DNA from: Clostridium magnum DSM 2767
Lineage (GTDB): Bacteria; Bacillota; Clostridia; Clostridiales; Clostridiaceae
Length of the DNA stretch: 64,000 bases
Assembly: GCF_001623875.1 (NCBI RefSeq)
Contig: NZ_LWAE01000004.1
Span: 310,001-374,000 of the forward strand
Reading direction: 5' to 3'
Of the stretch, positions 44,757-54,103 are shown one piece after another. Made by a program: the position numbers and the translations under genes. Each line of letters opens with the position of its first letter. Positions within the stretch are counted from its first letter, which is position 1. The notes beneath the pieces are model-generated. The model was given only the letters and a program-made list of their open reading frames with translations. It was not told the origin of the DNA and did no database searches.

Positions 44757-45695
44757 ATGTTAAAAGGTGTTGATATTAGTAATCTTAATGGAACCGTGGA
44801 CATGAGTATAATTAAAAATGCAGGCAATTCATTTATTGTAGCAAAATGTACAGAGGGAAGTTCATTTATTGATAAATATTATGCTGAAAATATAGCAAAT
44901 TCAAAAGCTTTAGGAATGCTTGCTGGGTCATATCATTTTGCTAGATTTAAAGATGTTTCAGGCGCTGTTAACGAAGCAAATTTCTTCATAGCTAACTGCA
45001 AAGGTGCTAACCCAGACTTTGTTGTATTAGACTTTGAACAATCTGGAATCTCCGGAGATATGACAGATGCCTGTCTAGCTTTTTTGAATGCCATATCAAG
45101 TGTTGGACAACCTCTCATCTACTGTAATCCTAGCTATATAACTGAGTATTTAAATTCTAGCATAACTAAGTATCCTCTTTGGATAGCAAACTATGGAGTT
45201 TCTACTCCAATTATTCCTTTATTTGGCAGCCATGCAATATGGCAGTACAGTGAAAGTGGTACTTTACCTGGAATTAGTGGATACCTAGATTTAAACTATA
45301 TGACGGATAGTTTCTACAACACTCTAATTTCTAACCAAAAACCAATAACTACCGTAACCAATGCCACATTAAAGACTCAAATTCAAGCTTTGGTTTATAA
45401 TTTAAATTTAGATTATAACGCAAAATTAGTTCATAAGGATGGTAATATCTATCAGGAATTATTAGACGCTCTTAAAGGCATTAGTTCTATAATTGTTAAA
45501 GGTCATAAATCCCATGTAGTATTATGGATTCAACAAAAACTAGTACAATATGGATATCTTAAGAAAGATTCTTATACTGATATGGTTTATGATGAGGCAA
45601 CCTTTCAGGCAGTAACTGATATGCAAAAGAACTGGAATATATCTACAAGTGGTGTTTTGAGTATGGATACCTGGAATATATTCTTGAATAATTAA
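44757..45695 (+). CDS. GH25 lysozyme with peptidoglycan-binding domain
   Basis: 312 residues. The GH25 domain (about 1-190) starts MLKGVDISNLNG with the catalytic acid and has DFVVLDFEQSG and QPLIYCNPSYI. The C-terminal 65 residues (KSHVVLWIQQKLVQYGYLKK) are a peptidoglycan-binding-1-like repeat. No signal peptide is visible, so export may need a holin or lysis, as for phage-type lysozymes or some clostridial autolysins. Ribosome binding site AAAGGAGATG. No phage genes lie nearby. Confidence 0.9.
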   Translation: MLKGVDISNLNGTVDMSIIKNAGNSFIVAKCTEGSSFIDKYYAENIANSKALGMLAGSYHFARFKDVSGAVNEANFFIANCKGANPDFVVLDFEQSGISGDMTDACLAFLNAISSVGQPLIYCNPSYITEYLNSSITKYPLWIANYGVSTPIIPLFGSHAIWQYSESGTLPGISGYLDLNYMTDSFYNTLISNQKPITTVTNATLKTQIQALVYNLNLDYNAKLVHKDGNIYQELLDALKGISSIIVKGHKSHVVLWIQQKLVQYGYLKKDSYTDMVYDEATFQAVTDMQKNWNISTSGVLSMDTWNIFLNN

Positions 45696-45737
45696 CAGCT
45701 TTGTCTAAGCCCTACAAGGCTTAGACAAAGCTGTTAA
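45692..45737. terminator. Perfect 20-bp hairpin between convergent genes
   Basis: Left arm 45692-45711 and right arm 45718-45737 are perfectly complementary (TTAACAGCTTTGTCTAAGCC), loop CTACAA. It overlaps the lysozyme stop and abuts the serS stop, serving both. Confidence 0.8.
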
Positions 45738-47015
45738 TTATTTAATTACAGCCATTCCACCCATGTATGGTTGTAATGCAGCTGGAATATTTACAGAACC
45801 ATCTGCATTTAAGTTATTCTCTAAGAAAGCAATTAGCATTCTTGGTGGTGCAACTACAGTGTTATTTAATGTATGTGCAAAATATTTGCCCTTCTCACCA
45901 TTTACACGAATTTTAAGACGTCTTGCCTGTGCATCACCTAAGTTAGAACAGCTTCCTACCTCGAAATATTTTTTCTGTCTAGGAGACCATGCCTCTACAT
46001 CAACAGATTTTACTTTCAAGTCTGCCAAGTCACCAGAACAGCACTCTAAAGTTCTTACTGGGATATCTAAAGAACGGAAGAAATCTACTGTGTTTTGCCA
46101 TAATTTATCGTACCACATCATACTCTCTTCTGGCTTACATACAACTATCATCTCTTGCTTTTCAAATTGATGAATTCTGTATACTCCTCTCTCTTCAATA
46201 CCGTGAGCTCCCTTTTCTTTTCTAAAGCAAGGTGAATAACTAGTTAAAGTTTGTGGTAAAGAAGCTTCTGGTAATATAGTATCAATGTATTTACCAATCA
46301 TTGAGTGTTCGCTAGTTCCGATTAAGTATAAATCTTCACCTTCAATTTTGTACATCATAGCATCCATTTCAGCAAAACTCATAACACCAGTTACAACTTC
46401 ACTACGAATCATAAAAGGTGGAATGCAATATGTAAAACCACGGTTAATCATAAAGTCTCTAGCATAAGAAATTACTGCAGAATGAAGTCTGGCAATATCC
46501 CCCATTAAGTAGTAAAAACCATTACCAGCAACTTTTCTAGCACTATCTAAATCAATTCCGCTAAACTTCTCCATGATTTCAGTATGATATGGAACCTCAA
46601 AATCAGGCACAATTGGTTCACCATAACGTTGAATTTCCACATTCTCACTATCATCCTTACCAATTGGAACACTTGGGTCAATCATATTTGGAATAGCCAT
46701 CATAATGACTTTTATTTTTTCTTCCAGTTCGTCCTCTCTTTTTTCTAGCGCAGCTAAACGCTCTGAAGCTTCCGTAACCTGTTTCTTCATTTCTTCTGCT
46801 TCATCTTTTTTTCCCTGAGCCATTAGTCCACCGATCTGTTTTGAAATTTTGTTCCTATCAGCTCTCAAAGCATCTGCTGCTGGTTTTATATTTCTAAGTT
46901 CAGCATCTAGCTCAATTACTTCATCTACTAATTTTAACTTATTATCTTGAAACTTTTTCTTAATATTTTCCTTAACAGCTTCAGGATTTTCCCTTACGAA
47001 TCTTAAATCTAACAT
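45738..47015 (-). CDS. serS: Seryl-tRNA synthetase
   Basis: 425 residues, standard bacterial size. The N-terminal MLDLRFVRENPEAVKENIKK leads into the long antiparallel coiled coil (about 30-100) that binds tRNA-Ser. Class II motif 2 is seen in SPCFRKEKGAHGIEERGVYR with FEKQEMIV, and motif 3 in NNTVVAPPRMLIAFLENN. Ribosome binding site TAGGAGGTAAAATA. The 220-nt leader has TATAAT but no T-box-type GGGTGG sequence. Confidence 0.96.
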   Translation of the reverse strand: MLDLRFVRENPEAVKENIKKKFQDNKLKLVDEVIELDAELRNIKPAADALRADRNKISKQIGGLMAQGKKDEAEEMKKQVTEASERLAALEKREDELEEKIKVIMMAIPNMIDPSVPIGKDDSENVEIQRYGEPIVPDFEVPYHTEIMEKFSGIDLDSARKVAGNGFYYLMGDIARLHSAVISYARDFMINRGFTYCIPPFMIRSEVVTGVMSFAEMDAMMYKIEGEDLYLIGTSEHSMIGKYIDTILPEASLPQTLTSYSPCFRKEKGAHGIEERGVYRIHQFEKQEMIVVCKPEESMMWYDKLWQNTVDFFRSLDIPVRTLECCSGDLADLKVKSVDVEAWSPRQKKYFEVGSCSNLGDAQARRLKIRVNGEKGKYFAHTLNNTVVAPPRMLIAFLENNLNADGSVNIPAALQPYMGGMAVIK

Positions 47016-47238
47016 TATTTTACCTCCTAGAAATTAAATACCTTCTTATATCTGCTTACCTATTAGTCCATGTTTATGTAAAATGGCAAAAACCTTACGA
47101 TATTATAATAGTACTACTTATACTCTTATATTTGCTAATTCCTTAGTAATATAAGATACCTTACATATTATAACAAACTTCACTCTAAAATAGCAATTAC
47201 CTGAGTAGGTGATTCATCAAAATTTTTATATTTTATTG

Positions 47239-47460
47239 TTATAACTCCATTTCATTCAGCACATCCCTAAGTTTCTTTAGTTCCTCATTTGTTAAAGTTA
47301 CTCCCTTACCCATCTTTTTATGCTCAGGATCCCAATCTCTAATATCAAATTTAGGAGCATTATCATTCCAGCTTATTAGATTTACTTCCTTCTTCCAGCC
47401 CTTTGGTGATTCTGAAAGAATTCCCATAGTTTCTTTTATTTCATATTTTATATCTGCCAT
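47239..47460 (-). CDS. YdbC/PC4-like ssDNA-binding protein
   Basis: 73 residues from the ATG at 47460 (MADIKYEIKETMGILSES), five bases after GGCGGTG; an ATG two codons upstream overlaps that site. PKGWKKEVNLISWNDNAPKF and DIRDWDPEHKKMGKGVTLTN match the YdbC family, which has the fold of the eukaryotic coactivator PC4 and binds single-stranded DNA. Exact role in bacteria is not settled. Confidence 0.85.
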   Translation of the reverse strand: MADIKYEIKETMGILSESPKGWKKEVNLISWNDNAPKFDIRDWDPEHKKMGKGVTLTNEELKKLRDVLNEMEL

Positions 47461-47603
47461 ATGCACACCGCCTTAATTTATTAATCTACTACTTGTTCTC
47501 TATTTTTTCAATTTATTATCTATAATTATTAATATTATACCCAAGCTATGTACTTTAAACAACTTGCCATTTACTACTGACATTATTCCCATAAATTAAT
47601 GTT

Positions 47604-47876
47604 TCAGTAATTAGTGAGAATACCTTTTAGATGTCTGTAGTTTGATTTCTCCTTAACAATACTGCCGTAATTTTTAATATTAACTGCGTTAAGACTGCAA
47701 TTTATAAGTTCTCCTAAGTAGCTGACCCCAACAACTTCCTTAAGCTTTTCACCAAGCTTCTCAGATAGAGTTACAATATCCATTGGCATACTCTCTTCGT
47801 ACATTTCTCTTAGCTTTGCATATATTGCTTTATGTCTAGAATTATAAAAATCTTCGAAAATTGCTAGGAGATACAC
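47604..47876 (-). pseudogene. DnaB helicase N-terminal fragment
   Basis: About 85 residues match the N-terminal domain of replicative helicase DnaB: FEDFYNSRHKAIYAKLREMY, ESMPMDIVTLSEKLGEKLKE and VVGVSYLGELINCSLNAVNI. The start and the whole RecA-like ATPase domain are missing. It joins the AraC gene end at about 47860-47876, where the text TTTCGAAGATTTTTATAA serves both frames. Presumably a second dnaB copy from a mobile element. Confidence 0.75.
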
Positions 47877-48480
47877 CTATAGATTGACGAAAAGCCTTTG
47901 CAAAACCCAATGGATCCCGATATCCACAAGAAAGAGAAATAGCTTCAATCGATAAATCAGTAAGGGTTAAAAGTTCTTTTGCTCTAGAGATTCTAAAAGT
48001 ATTTAGATACTGCTGTGGACTGATGCCAGTGGATTTCATAAATAAAGTGTAAAGATAACTTCTATTAACACCAATGTAGTTAGCTATATCCGTTACTTTA
48101 ATGCTCCAGGAGTAATTATTTTTAATATATTCTACAGCTTTTTCTAGATAAATATTTTTTTATCTTCAACTGTTGATAGCTCAATATTACTTCTTGCAAT
48201 GAAAGATAGAAACATATAAAGAAGTCCTGCTATTCGAAGCTCATTGGCTGTGCCTAAGCCGGAATGCCTCATTATATCTTTAACAATCTCATAGACAGCC
48301 TCAGTATCTTCGAAGGTAAAGATAGGGTTATTAATGTTAAGACCGATTTTTTTAGAATCTGCTTAGCATCAGAACCGCTAAAGCCCACCCATACATATTC
48401 CCAAGGATTTGTGGAATGAGATTGATAGAATGTCAATACGTCAGGCTCAATGAGAAAGCCTTGTCCTTTTTTTAGGTGAT
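47842..48480 (-). pseudogene. AraC-family regulator with two frameshifts and a lost N-terminus
   Basis: The relic reads KKGQGFLIEPDVLTFYQSHS and WEYVWVGFSGSDAKQILKK, shifts near 48350, continues IGLNINNPIFTFEDTEAVYE and ELRIAGLLYMFLSFIARSNI, shifts again near 48160 in an A-run, and ends in an intact double helix-turn-helix (NRSYLYTLFMKSTGISPQQY, AISLSCGYRDPLGFAKAFRQ). It resembles MsmR-type regulators of alpha-galactoside genes, in keeping with the alpha-galactosidase fragment next to it. Confidence 0.8.
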
Positions 48481-48658
48481 ATTTAGTATCTCCTATGTTA
48501 CCATTGGAATTACTGTAATAAATGTAAAAGAGAATGTTTCAGAAACACGTGGTGAACGGATAAGCTTTAATCAAATCACTAAGATTTTACTTAAGAACAA
48601 ACCATTAGTAGCATATATGGGACTTCTATTTATATTTCAGAAAACGTATACCAGATAA
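48476..48658 (+). pseudogene. Fragment of a GPH-family sugar:cation symporter
   Basis: About 40 residues (TVINVKENVSETRGERISFN then QITKILLKNKPLVAYMGLLF) match the cytoplasmic loop region of MelB-like glycoside-pentoside-hexuronide symporters. The regions before and after are missing. Confidence 0.6.
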
Positions 48659-48683
48659 AAAAAGTTATGATTATCTTCTAGAA

Positions 48684-49202
48684 ATGAAACATCGTCCTAT
48701 GATATCTTATGTGTATGAAGGTGATCTATACTTTTCCATGGATCATATAAAGCAGGAATATCCAGTATACGGAGCAACAGATTTTAAATATCCTGCCATA
48801 GAAATACTTCAAGAAAACGGCAGTAGAATTACAAATTTTGAGTATGTATCCCATAAGATTTACAATGGTAAACCTAAACTTTCAGGACTTCCTGCTACTT
48901 ATACAGAAAAGGATAATGAAGCTTCTACTTTAGAAATCCTTCTAAGAGATAATTTGATTAATTCAGAAATCACACTTTTATATACTATTTTTAATGATTA
49001 TGATGCAATAGCCCGTAGTGTAAAAATAGAAAATAAGGGAAATCAGAATTTAGACCTGACACGTATAATGAGTCTATCATTAGATTTGCCTGATTATGAT
49101 TATGAGTTCATGCATCTATCCGGTGCATGGGCCAGGGAACGTCCTGTACTAATCAATAACTGGGAAGCAACTTTAAGTTGGCCAGAATTGCTACAGATGT
49201 GA
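48684..49202 (+). pseudogene. N-terminal part of a GH36 alpha-galactosidase
   Basis: 172 residues correspond to the beta-sandwich N-terminal domain of family 36 alpha-galactosidases: YPVYGATDFKYPAIEILQEN, TNFEYVSHKIYNGKPKLSGL, PATYTEKDNEASTLEILLRD and FNDYDAIARSVKIENKGNQN. The catalytic barrel is absent and the last residues (WPELLQM) do not match the family. With the AraC and symporter relics it marks a lost melibiose/raffinose locus. Confidence 0.8.
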
Positions 49203-49367
49203 TTTGTGTAACAATTGGCTTCTACTTAAGAAAAGCATGTAAGAAAGGGTCGCCAATTGATTGGTATACTCCCCTTGTAGTAGACGGTTTAAATAATAAA
49301 AACTGTTTACTTCAAGGAGGAGTATATTTTTTATTGGGACAAATAGTAAAGTATTACCTGAATTAAT

Positions 49368-50615
49368 TTAATCTCTATCTTTGTCATCATGTTCGGCCTC
49401 TTTAGCCTTTTCCTGAGCCTTCTTTGCTTCTTCTCTCTTTTTCTCCTCAGCTTTCTTCAATTGCTCTCTTTTCTTTTCTTCTAGTTTCTTCAGTGCTTCT
49501 CTTTCCTTTTCTTCCTGCTTCTTCAGTTCTTCCTTGGACTTTTCACCCTGCTTTTTAAGCTCACCCTCGTTTTTTTCATCGTCCATCTTCAACTCCTGTT
49601 TCGTTTCAGTTTTCTCAGATGCTTTAGGAACAGCAGGATATTCAGAAGTTTTTTTAACTGATGCTTTATTCTCCATGAGCAATGCTAAAAAAATAACCAA
49701 AGCTATTATACAAGCAAGTACTGCTATTATAATTAATTTAATTCTCTTGCTAAGCTTTTTATTCTTTACTAGAACTGTTTTAGTAGCCTCAGCAATAGAT
49801 TCATCGGAATTTATTAGCATTGTTTTATTGTATTCCTCATCAGACATAATCTCATTAAGCTCAGACATTATCAGCTTTACATTACTATAGCGGTTTTCAG
49901 CTTCTATAGCTGAAGCCTTTTGAATAACCTTAACTAAATCCTTAGGTGCATGCTCAGGGTAATTCTTATCAAACATGAGTTCTGTAGCCTGGCTTGCAGA
50001 TTTTCCTGTAAGCATAAAAAACATAGTGACACCAAGAGAATAAATATCTGTTTGGATGTTAGATTGAATATTCTCAAGCTGCTCTGGTGCTATGTATCCC
50101 TTAGAACCTAAGATCATAGTGTCACCTTCTTGGCTTTCTTTATAGATCCGTGCTATTCCAAAGTCTATAAGCACTGCCTTATTATTAGATGTTATCATTA
50201 TATTTGAGGGTTTTAAATCCCTATATATAATAGGTGGATTAAAGCTATGAAGGTAATCTAGTATACTGCACAGCTGCAGTGAAATATCCTCTACCAGTTC
50301 AGAAGATAACGGACCATTGGTATCTACATACTCCTTTAATGTCTTCCCTTCAATATAATCCTCAACAATGTATAAATTGTCGTACTCATAAAATATATCA
50401 GTAATTCGCACAATTCCTGTATGGCTTAAATTCTTTAATATATTAGGCTCAGTAAGAAAGTCCACTTGATCCTTCCACTGACTATTTACCTCCTTAACTG
50501 CCCAAAGATTTCCTAACCTGTTATTCTTGCAGAGGAACACTGTCCCCATACCGCCTCGTCCTAAGACCTTTATTACTTCGTATTTTTTATCTAGTATTTG
50601 CCCTGGATCTAGCAC
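49368..50615 (-). CDS. Membrane Ser/Thr protein kinase with charged repeat tail
   Basis: 415 residues from the GTG at 50615 (VLDPGQILDKKYEVIKVLGR), six bases after GGAGGTGA; a longer frame covers that site. Complete Hanks-type kinase (about 10-265): GRGGMGTVF, AVKE lysine, YRDLKPSNIM, IDFGIAR. A single membrane helix (LIIIAVLACIIALVIFLALL, near 300) follows, so the tail is likely outside the cell. The last 80 residues are almost only Lys/Glu/Gln in 11-residue repeats (SKEELKKQEEK). The neighbour gene at 50768 ends in a very similar tail. No PASTA domains, unlike PrkC. Confidence 0.92.
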   Translation of the reverse strand: MLDPGQILDKKYEVIKVLGRGGMGTVFLCKNNRLGNLWAVKEVNSQWKDQVDFLTEPNILKNLSHTGIVRITDIFYEYDNLYIVEDYIEGKTLKEYVDTNGPLSSELVEDISLQLCSILDYLHSFNPPIIYRDLKPSNIMITSNNKAVLIDFGIARIYKESQEGDTMILGSKGYIAPEQLENIQSNIQTDIYSLGVTMFFMLTGKSASQATELMFDKNYPEHAPKDLVKVIQKASAIEAENRYSNVKLIMSELNEIMSDEEYNKTMLINSDESIAEATKTVLVKNKKLSKRIKLIIIAVLACIIALVIFLALLMENKASVKKTSEYPAVPKASEKTETKQELKMDDEKNEGELKKQGEKSKEELKKQEEKEREALKKLEEKKREQLKKAEEKKREEAKKAQEKAKEAEHDDKDRD

Positions 50616-50715
50616 ATCCTCACCTCCAATAAAAAAACTCGTCCACAAAAGCGTATTATTAATATTATTTTTCCTACAGAAGAATCATGTATAAGTAATT
50701 TACTTAGAATGACAT

Positions 50716-50754
50716 AAAAGAGAGAACCCTTTATATCTAGATTCTCTCTTTTAG
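50716..50754 (-). terminator. Terminator after the DUF5667-like gene
   Basis: AAAAGAGAGAA pairs with TTCTCTCTTTT with T residues on both sides, 14 nt past the stop and before the kinase gene. Confidence 0.75.
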
Positions 50755-50767
50755 AATTTATACAATT

Positions 50768-51979
50768 TTAGTTTTTATCTTTGTCATTATTTTCGGCCCC
50801 TTTAGCCTTTTCTTCAGCCTTCTTTGCTTCTTCTTTCTTTTTCTCTTCCGCTTTCTTCAGTTCCTCTTTTTGCTTTTCTTCCTGTTTCTTCAATTCTTCT
50901 CTTTGCTTTTCTTCCTGCTTCTTAAGTTCTTCTCTGGACTTTTCCTCCTGATTTTTTAACTGTTCTTTGGATTTTTCCTCTTGCTTCTTAACTTCTTGCT
51001 CAGATTTTTCCTCAGCCTTCTTTAACTGCTCTTTAGCTCTACTCTCATCTTTATCCTTCTTCTCTGATATCTTGTCCATCTGCTTGTTAGCCTTTTCTAC
51101 TTGATCAGTTCCTTTTTCGATGAGTTTTTCAGTCCTTTTAGACAAAGCCTTAACTTCCTCTTTGGCCTTTTCAGCAGCGTCCTTAAGTGTTTCCATTTCA
51201 TTCTTATTAGCTTCAGCCGCTGCTACTTTTGCTTCCGCTGCTGCTATTGCAGCTTGATCTCCGCCTTTACGTGCTATTTCTAGTTCCTTCTTTGCTGCTT
51301 GAAGTTTCTGCTTTGCTGAAAAGAATGCATTTTTTGCTGCATAAAAACCTTGAACCGCTGCAATTGCTCCATCTTGATTTTTCATAGCCTCTTCTACAGC
51401 TGCCTTTGCATTCTCAGGTGCCTTTTCCAATACTACCTGTAAAATAGAGTGACTTTTGGAAAATGCCTCATTAAGCTCTTTCATTATCTCTACCGCCTCA
51501 TCTTTTGCCTCAATAGCAGTATTCAGGTGTTCAGTGGCAGCTGCTAAATTTTCGATATATTCCTCAACAGCCTTATCTGCTAATTCATTTTCTCCATTTT
51601 CAGTCAATACTGCAGCCTCAGCAGCCCTCTCCACTCCATATTGGGCATTAAGAGCTGAAAGTTTTTCCTGGCTGCTTGCCATTTTAAGTTTCAGATCTTC
51701 AATAGCCCTTTCAAATCTGTAAAAAGGAGATCCAGGAACTACTCCTGCTATATCTTTAAGTTCATCTTCAGATACTTCTGTTGTTTTAGTAGTTGTATCG
51801 TTTTGTATAGCTGCATTAGTCGTCTGCTGCTCAGTCACACTTGTTGTACCGGTTTGTTCCGTTACAGAAGTTGTAGTTGATGATTCAGTACTTGTGTTAG
51901 AGTCTGGTGCGGCATATACCAATCCAGTTGATGAAAATAGAAATATTCCCGCAAAAATTCCAATAATATGTTTTTTCAT
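50768..51979 (-). CDS. Secreted DUF5667-like protein with charged repeat tail
   Basis: 403 residues. A signal peptide (MKKHIIGIFAGIFLFSSTG, cleavage likely after YAA) is followed by a Thr/Ser-rich linker (about 25-70), a helical DUF5667-type domain (about 75-180: DIAGVVPGSPFYRFERAIED and GVERAAEAAVLTENGENEL), an Ala-rich helical region, and a 110-residue Lys/Glu/Gln tail in 11-residue units (SREELKKQEEK). The tail matches that of the kinase downstream and ends NNDKDKN versus HDDKDRD there. Function unknown; the helical domain and tail suggest an envelope-associated rod that could contact the kinase's external part. Confidence 0.85.
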   Translation of the reverse strand: MKKHIIGIFAGIFLFSSTGLVYAAPDSNTSTESSTTTSVTEQTGTTSVTEQQTTNAAIQNDTTTKTTEVSEDELKDIAGVVPGSPFYRFERAIEDLKLKMASSQEKLSALNAQYGVERAAEAAVLTENGENELADKAVEEYIENLAAATEHLNTAIEAKDEAVEIMKELNEAFSKSHSILQVVLEKAPENAKAAVEEAMKNQDGAIAAVQGFYAAKNAFFSAKQKLQAAKKELEIARKGGDQAAIAAAEAKVAAAEANKNEMETLKDAAEKAKEEVKALSKRTEKLIEKGTDQVEKANKQMDKISEKKDKDESRAKEQLKKAEEKSEQEVKKQEEKSKEQLKNQEEKSREELKKQEEKQREELKKQEEKQKEELKKAEEKKKEEAKKAEEKAKGAENNDKDKN

Positions 51980-52126
51980 TTTGTTTCCCCCTTATATGTG
52001 GTTTCATACTATATAGTACGTATGGTAAACATTATTTTGAATGGGTATATAATTAAGGTTAATGCTATAATAAAATTAATATGTAAATTTAGAGTTATTG
52101 TATATAAAAAGAAGAGGTGAATACTA

Positions 52127-52837
52127 TTGAATAGTGTAAATTGTGAACGCAGAACATATGATTATAAATTTAATACACATGCTCATTCACATGCACAATT
52201 AATTTTACCCATGCATGGTAAACTTTATATAGAAACCAATTATAAAAAGCTAACATTAAAAGACGATCACTTGTTCTTTCTTCCTCCAGATTGTAAACAC
52301 ACTTTTAGAGCTGATAATAGTAACGAATTTTTAGTTTTAGATATTTCTAATAATATAATTAGCAAATCTGATATGGAAAAGCTTATAGGTGGAAAGGAAC
52401 TCCAATTTGATGATAAGTGGAAAGCTATAAGATATTTATTTCTAAATGAAGCTAATAATAAAAAAAGTTCTAGTTCCATTACTAACCTATTCCTATATTG
52501 TTATGATTTTATCGCACATGAAAATATTGCTGATTCTATAAAATACATAAATGAACATTTTGCTGAAGATATAGATTTAAAAAAATTAGCAACTATTGAG
52601 CATTACAATATCAGTTATTATACCGAATGGTTTAAAAATAAAATGAAAGTCACACCGGTTGAATATATACAAGATTTAAGAGTGAAAAAAGCAAAAGAAC
52701 TCCTTTTAAATACAAACTTAACAATTTTACAAATTTCTCAGATGGTAGGTTATGAATACAATTCATCATTTACTAAAGTATTTAAACACTTAGAAAAAAT
52801 ATCACCTGTTGAGTTTAGAAGAAAAATCAAAAAATAG
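52127..52837 (+). CDS. AraC-family transcriptional regulator with cupin domain
   Basis: 236 residues, probably from the TTG at 52127 after AGAGGTGA. The N-terminal cupin half shows HAHSHAQLILPMHGKLYIET with the His cluster; the C-terminal AraC DNA-binding domain (about 140-235) shows NISYYTEWFKNKMKVTPVEY and ILQISQMVGYEYNSSFTKVF. It stands before a QueG-like gene but has its own terminator, so no operon is implied. Ligand unknown. Confidence 0.9.
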   Translation: MNSVNCERRTYDYKFNTHAHSHAQLILPMHGKLYIETNYKKLTLKDDHLFFLPPDCKHTFRADNSNEFLVLDISNNIISKSDMEKLIGGKELQFDDKWKAIRYLFLNEANNKKSSSSITNLFLYCYDFIAHENIADSIKYINEHFAEDIDLKKLATIEHYNISYYTEWFKNKMKVTPVEYIQDLRVKKAKELLLNTNLTILQISQMVGYEYNSSFTKVFKHLEKISPVEFRRKIKK

Positions 52838-52908
52838 ACTAAAAACTAACTATATTTCAGCAAAGACTTATATAATTAAAAAGATATAATTATATATAAA
52901 TAATATTT

Positions 52909-52937
52909 TAAAAGACTGTTTAAAATAGTCTTTTTTC
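52909..52937 (+). terminator. Terminator after araC-type gene
   Basis: AAAAGACT pairs with AGTCTTTT, followed by TTCTTT. Confidence 0.65.
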
Positions 52938-53050
52938 TTTAAACAGTTAACCTCTTAAAATTAGTAATGCATTATTAAAAAATAGCTATTGAAAAAACAT
53001 AATAACTTTTTAATTCAATAAACTTATAAAAAGAAAGGACATGCTTTAGA

Positions 53051-53848
53051 ATGAAAGAAAAAATCACTGAAATGATACGAAACTTTGTTAAGGAATACGA
53101 GCAAAAGAATGATATTGCAACCAAATGGGGTGAGCCTTTAGTAGGATTTGCTGATGCTAATCATCCTTACATTTTAAATTTGAAAAAACTTGTTACAGCA
53201 ACTCATAAATTACCCATTGATGTACTTCCCGATGCCTCTATTGTAATAGCATATTTTATTCCATTTACTAAAGAATTAGCTAATACAAATCGAATTGCTG
53301 GAGATATTTCCTCCCCTGAATGGGCACTGGCTTATGAAGAAACCAATGCAATGTTTGTTAAGCTGAATGACTATATAATATCAAAACTACGAAAAATAGG
53401 ATATCATGCAGGTGTTTCACCAGAAGCTTCTACCTTTGACCAAAAGATATTAAAAAGCAATTGGTCTCATCGACATTTTGCAAAAACTGCTGGTCTTGGG
53501 ACCTTTGGTATCAATAATATGCTTATAAATAAGGTCGGATGCTGTGGAAGATATAGCACCATTGTGACCAATCTAGATGTTAGCCCGGATTCACCTTTAG
53601 AAGATGAATTTTGCTTATATAAAAAGAATAAAAGCTGTGGTATATGTGTAAAACATTGTCCATCAGGGGCATTAACTTTAGATGGATATGATAGACATAA
53701 GTGTTATGAGGTACTAAGAAAAAATGCACAATTATATACAGAATTCGGAAGCTCTTACACCGATGAATCTGGTGATCATCCAAATAGTGTAGGTAGTGAC
53801 GTATGTGGAAAGTGCGTAGTAAATACACCATGTACTTTTTTTATTTAA
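53051..53848 (+). CDS. Epoxyqueuosine-reductase-like iron-sulfur protein
   Basis: 265 residues. The region VIAYFIPFTKELANTNRIAG and HRHFAKTAGLGTFGINNMLI match the QueG-like cobalamin-type domain; the C-terminus binds iron-sulfur clusters with CGICVKHCPSGAL and CGKCVVNTPC. Size is shorter than true QueG (about 380), as in the clostridial paralogues annotated as epoxyqueuosine reductase. It may act on another substrate. Downstream DNA holds the remnant of an unrelated gene on the opposite strand. Confidence 0.8.
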   Translation: MKEKITEMIRNFVKEYEQKNDIATKWGEPLVGFADANHPYILNLKKLVTATHKLPIDVLPDASIVIAYFIPFTKELANTNRIAGDISSPEWALAYEETNAMFVKLNDYIISKLRKIGYHAGVSPEASTFDQKILKSNWSHRHFAKTAGLGTFGINNMLINKVGCCGRYSTIVTNLDVSPDSPLEDEFCLYKKNKSCGICVKHCPSGALTLDGYDRHKCYEVLRKNAQLYTEFGSSYTDESGDHPNSVGSDVCGKCVVNTPCTFFI

Positions 53849-53849
53849 T

Positions 53850-53994
53850 GCTTCTCTTATCATCTCTGGCGTAGAATAGCACAAATAAGCAACATTACAA
53901 AAGACATGATCACCAGTAATAATTAAATCAGCAACTTCTATATCTACAGCTATTGCGCTTAGTGTATGGCCTTGATTATGGAAAATATTAAATC
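53850..53994 (-). pseudogene. Metallo-beta-lactamase-fold fragment
   Basis: A roughly 45-codon frame without a start reads NIFHNQGHTLSAIAVDIEVA then DLIITGDHVF, the HxxGHT...GD segment typical of MBL-fold hydrolases, with one His and the Asp ligand. Both ends are missing. Confidence 0.65.
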
Positions 53995-54062
53995 AATTTA
54001 TATATTTCAATTTGTGTTTATTTTCTCATTAAGTAACCTGATTCAAGTTTCTACTTCATATA

Positions 54063-54103
54063 GAAAAAGGAATGGGATTTCTGATCCCACTCCTTTTTCT
54101 TAG
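54063..54103 (-). terminator. Terminator after the lipoprotein gene
   Basis: AAAAAGGAATGGGAT pairs with ATCCCACTCCTTTTT around TTCTG, with a T5 run; directly at the gene end. Confidence 0.85.

Noticed and set aside
47016..47238. T-box riboswitch in the serS leader
   Set aside because: The leader lacks the conserved T-box sequence (GGGTGG-type) and an obvious terminator/antiterminator pair.
49178..49366. 62-residue frame between the alpha-galactosidase fragment and the kinase gene
   Set aside because: No family match; probably read-through of rearranged DNA at the end of the lost melibiose locus.
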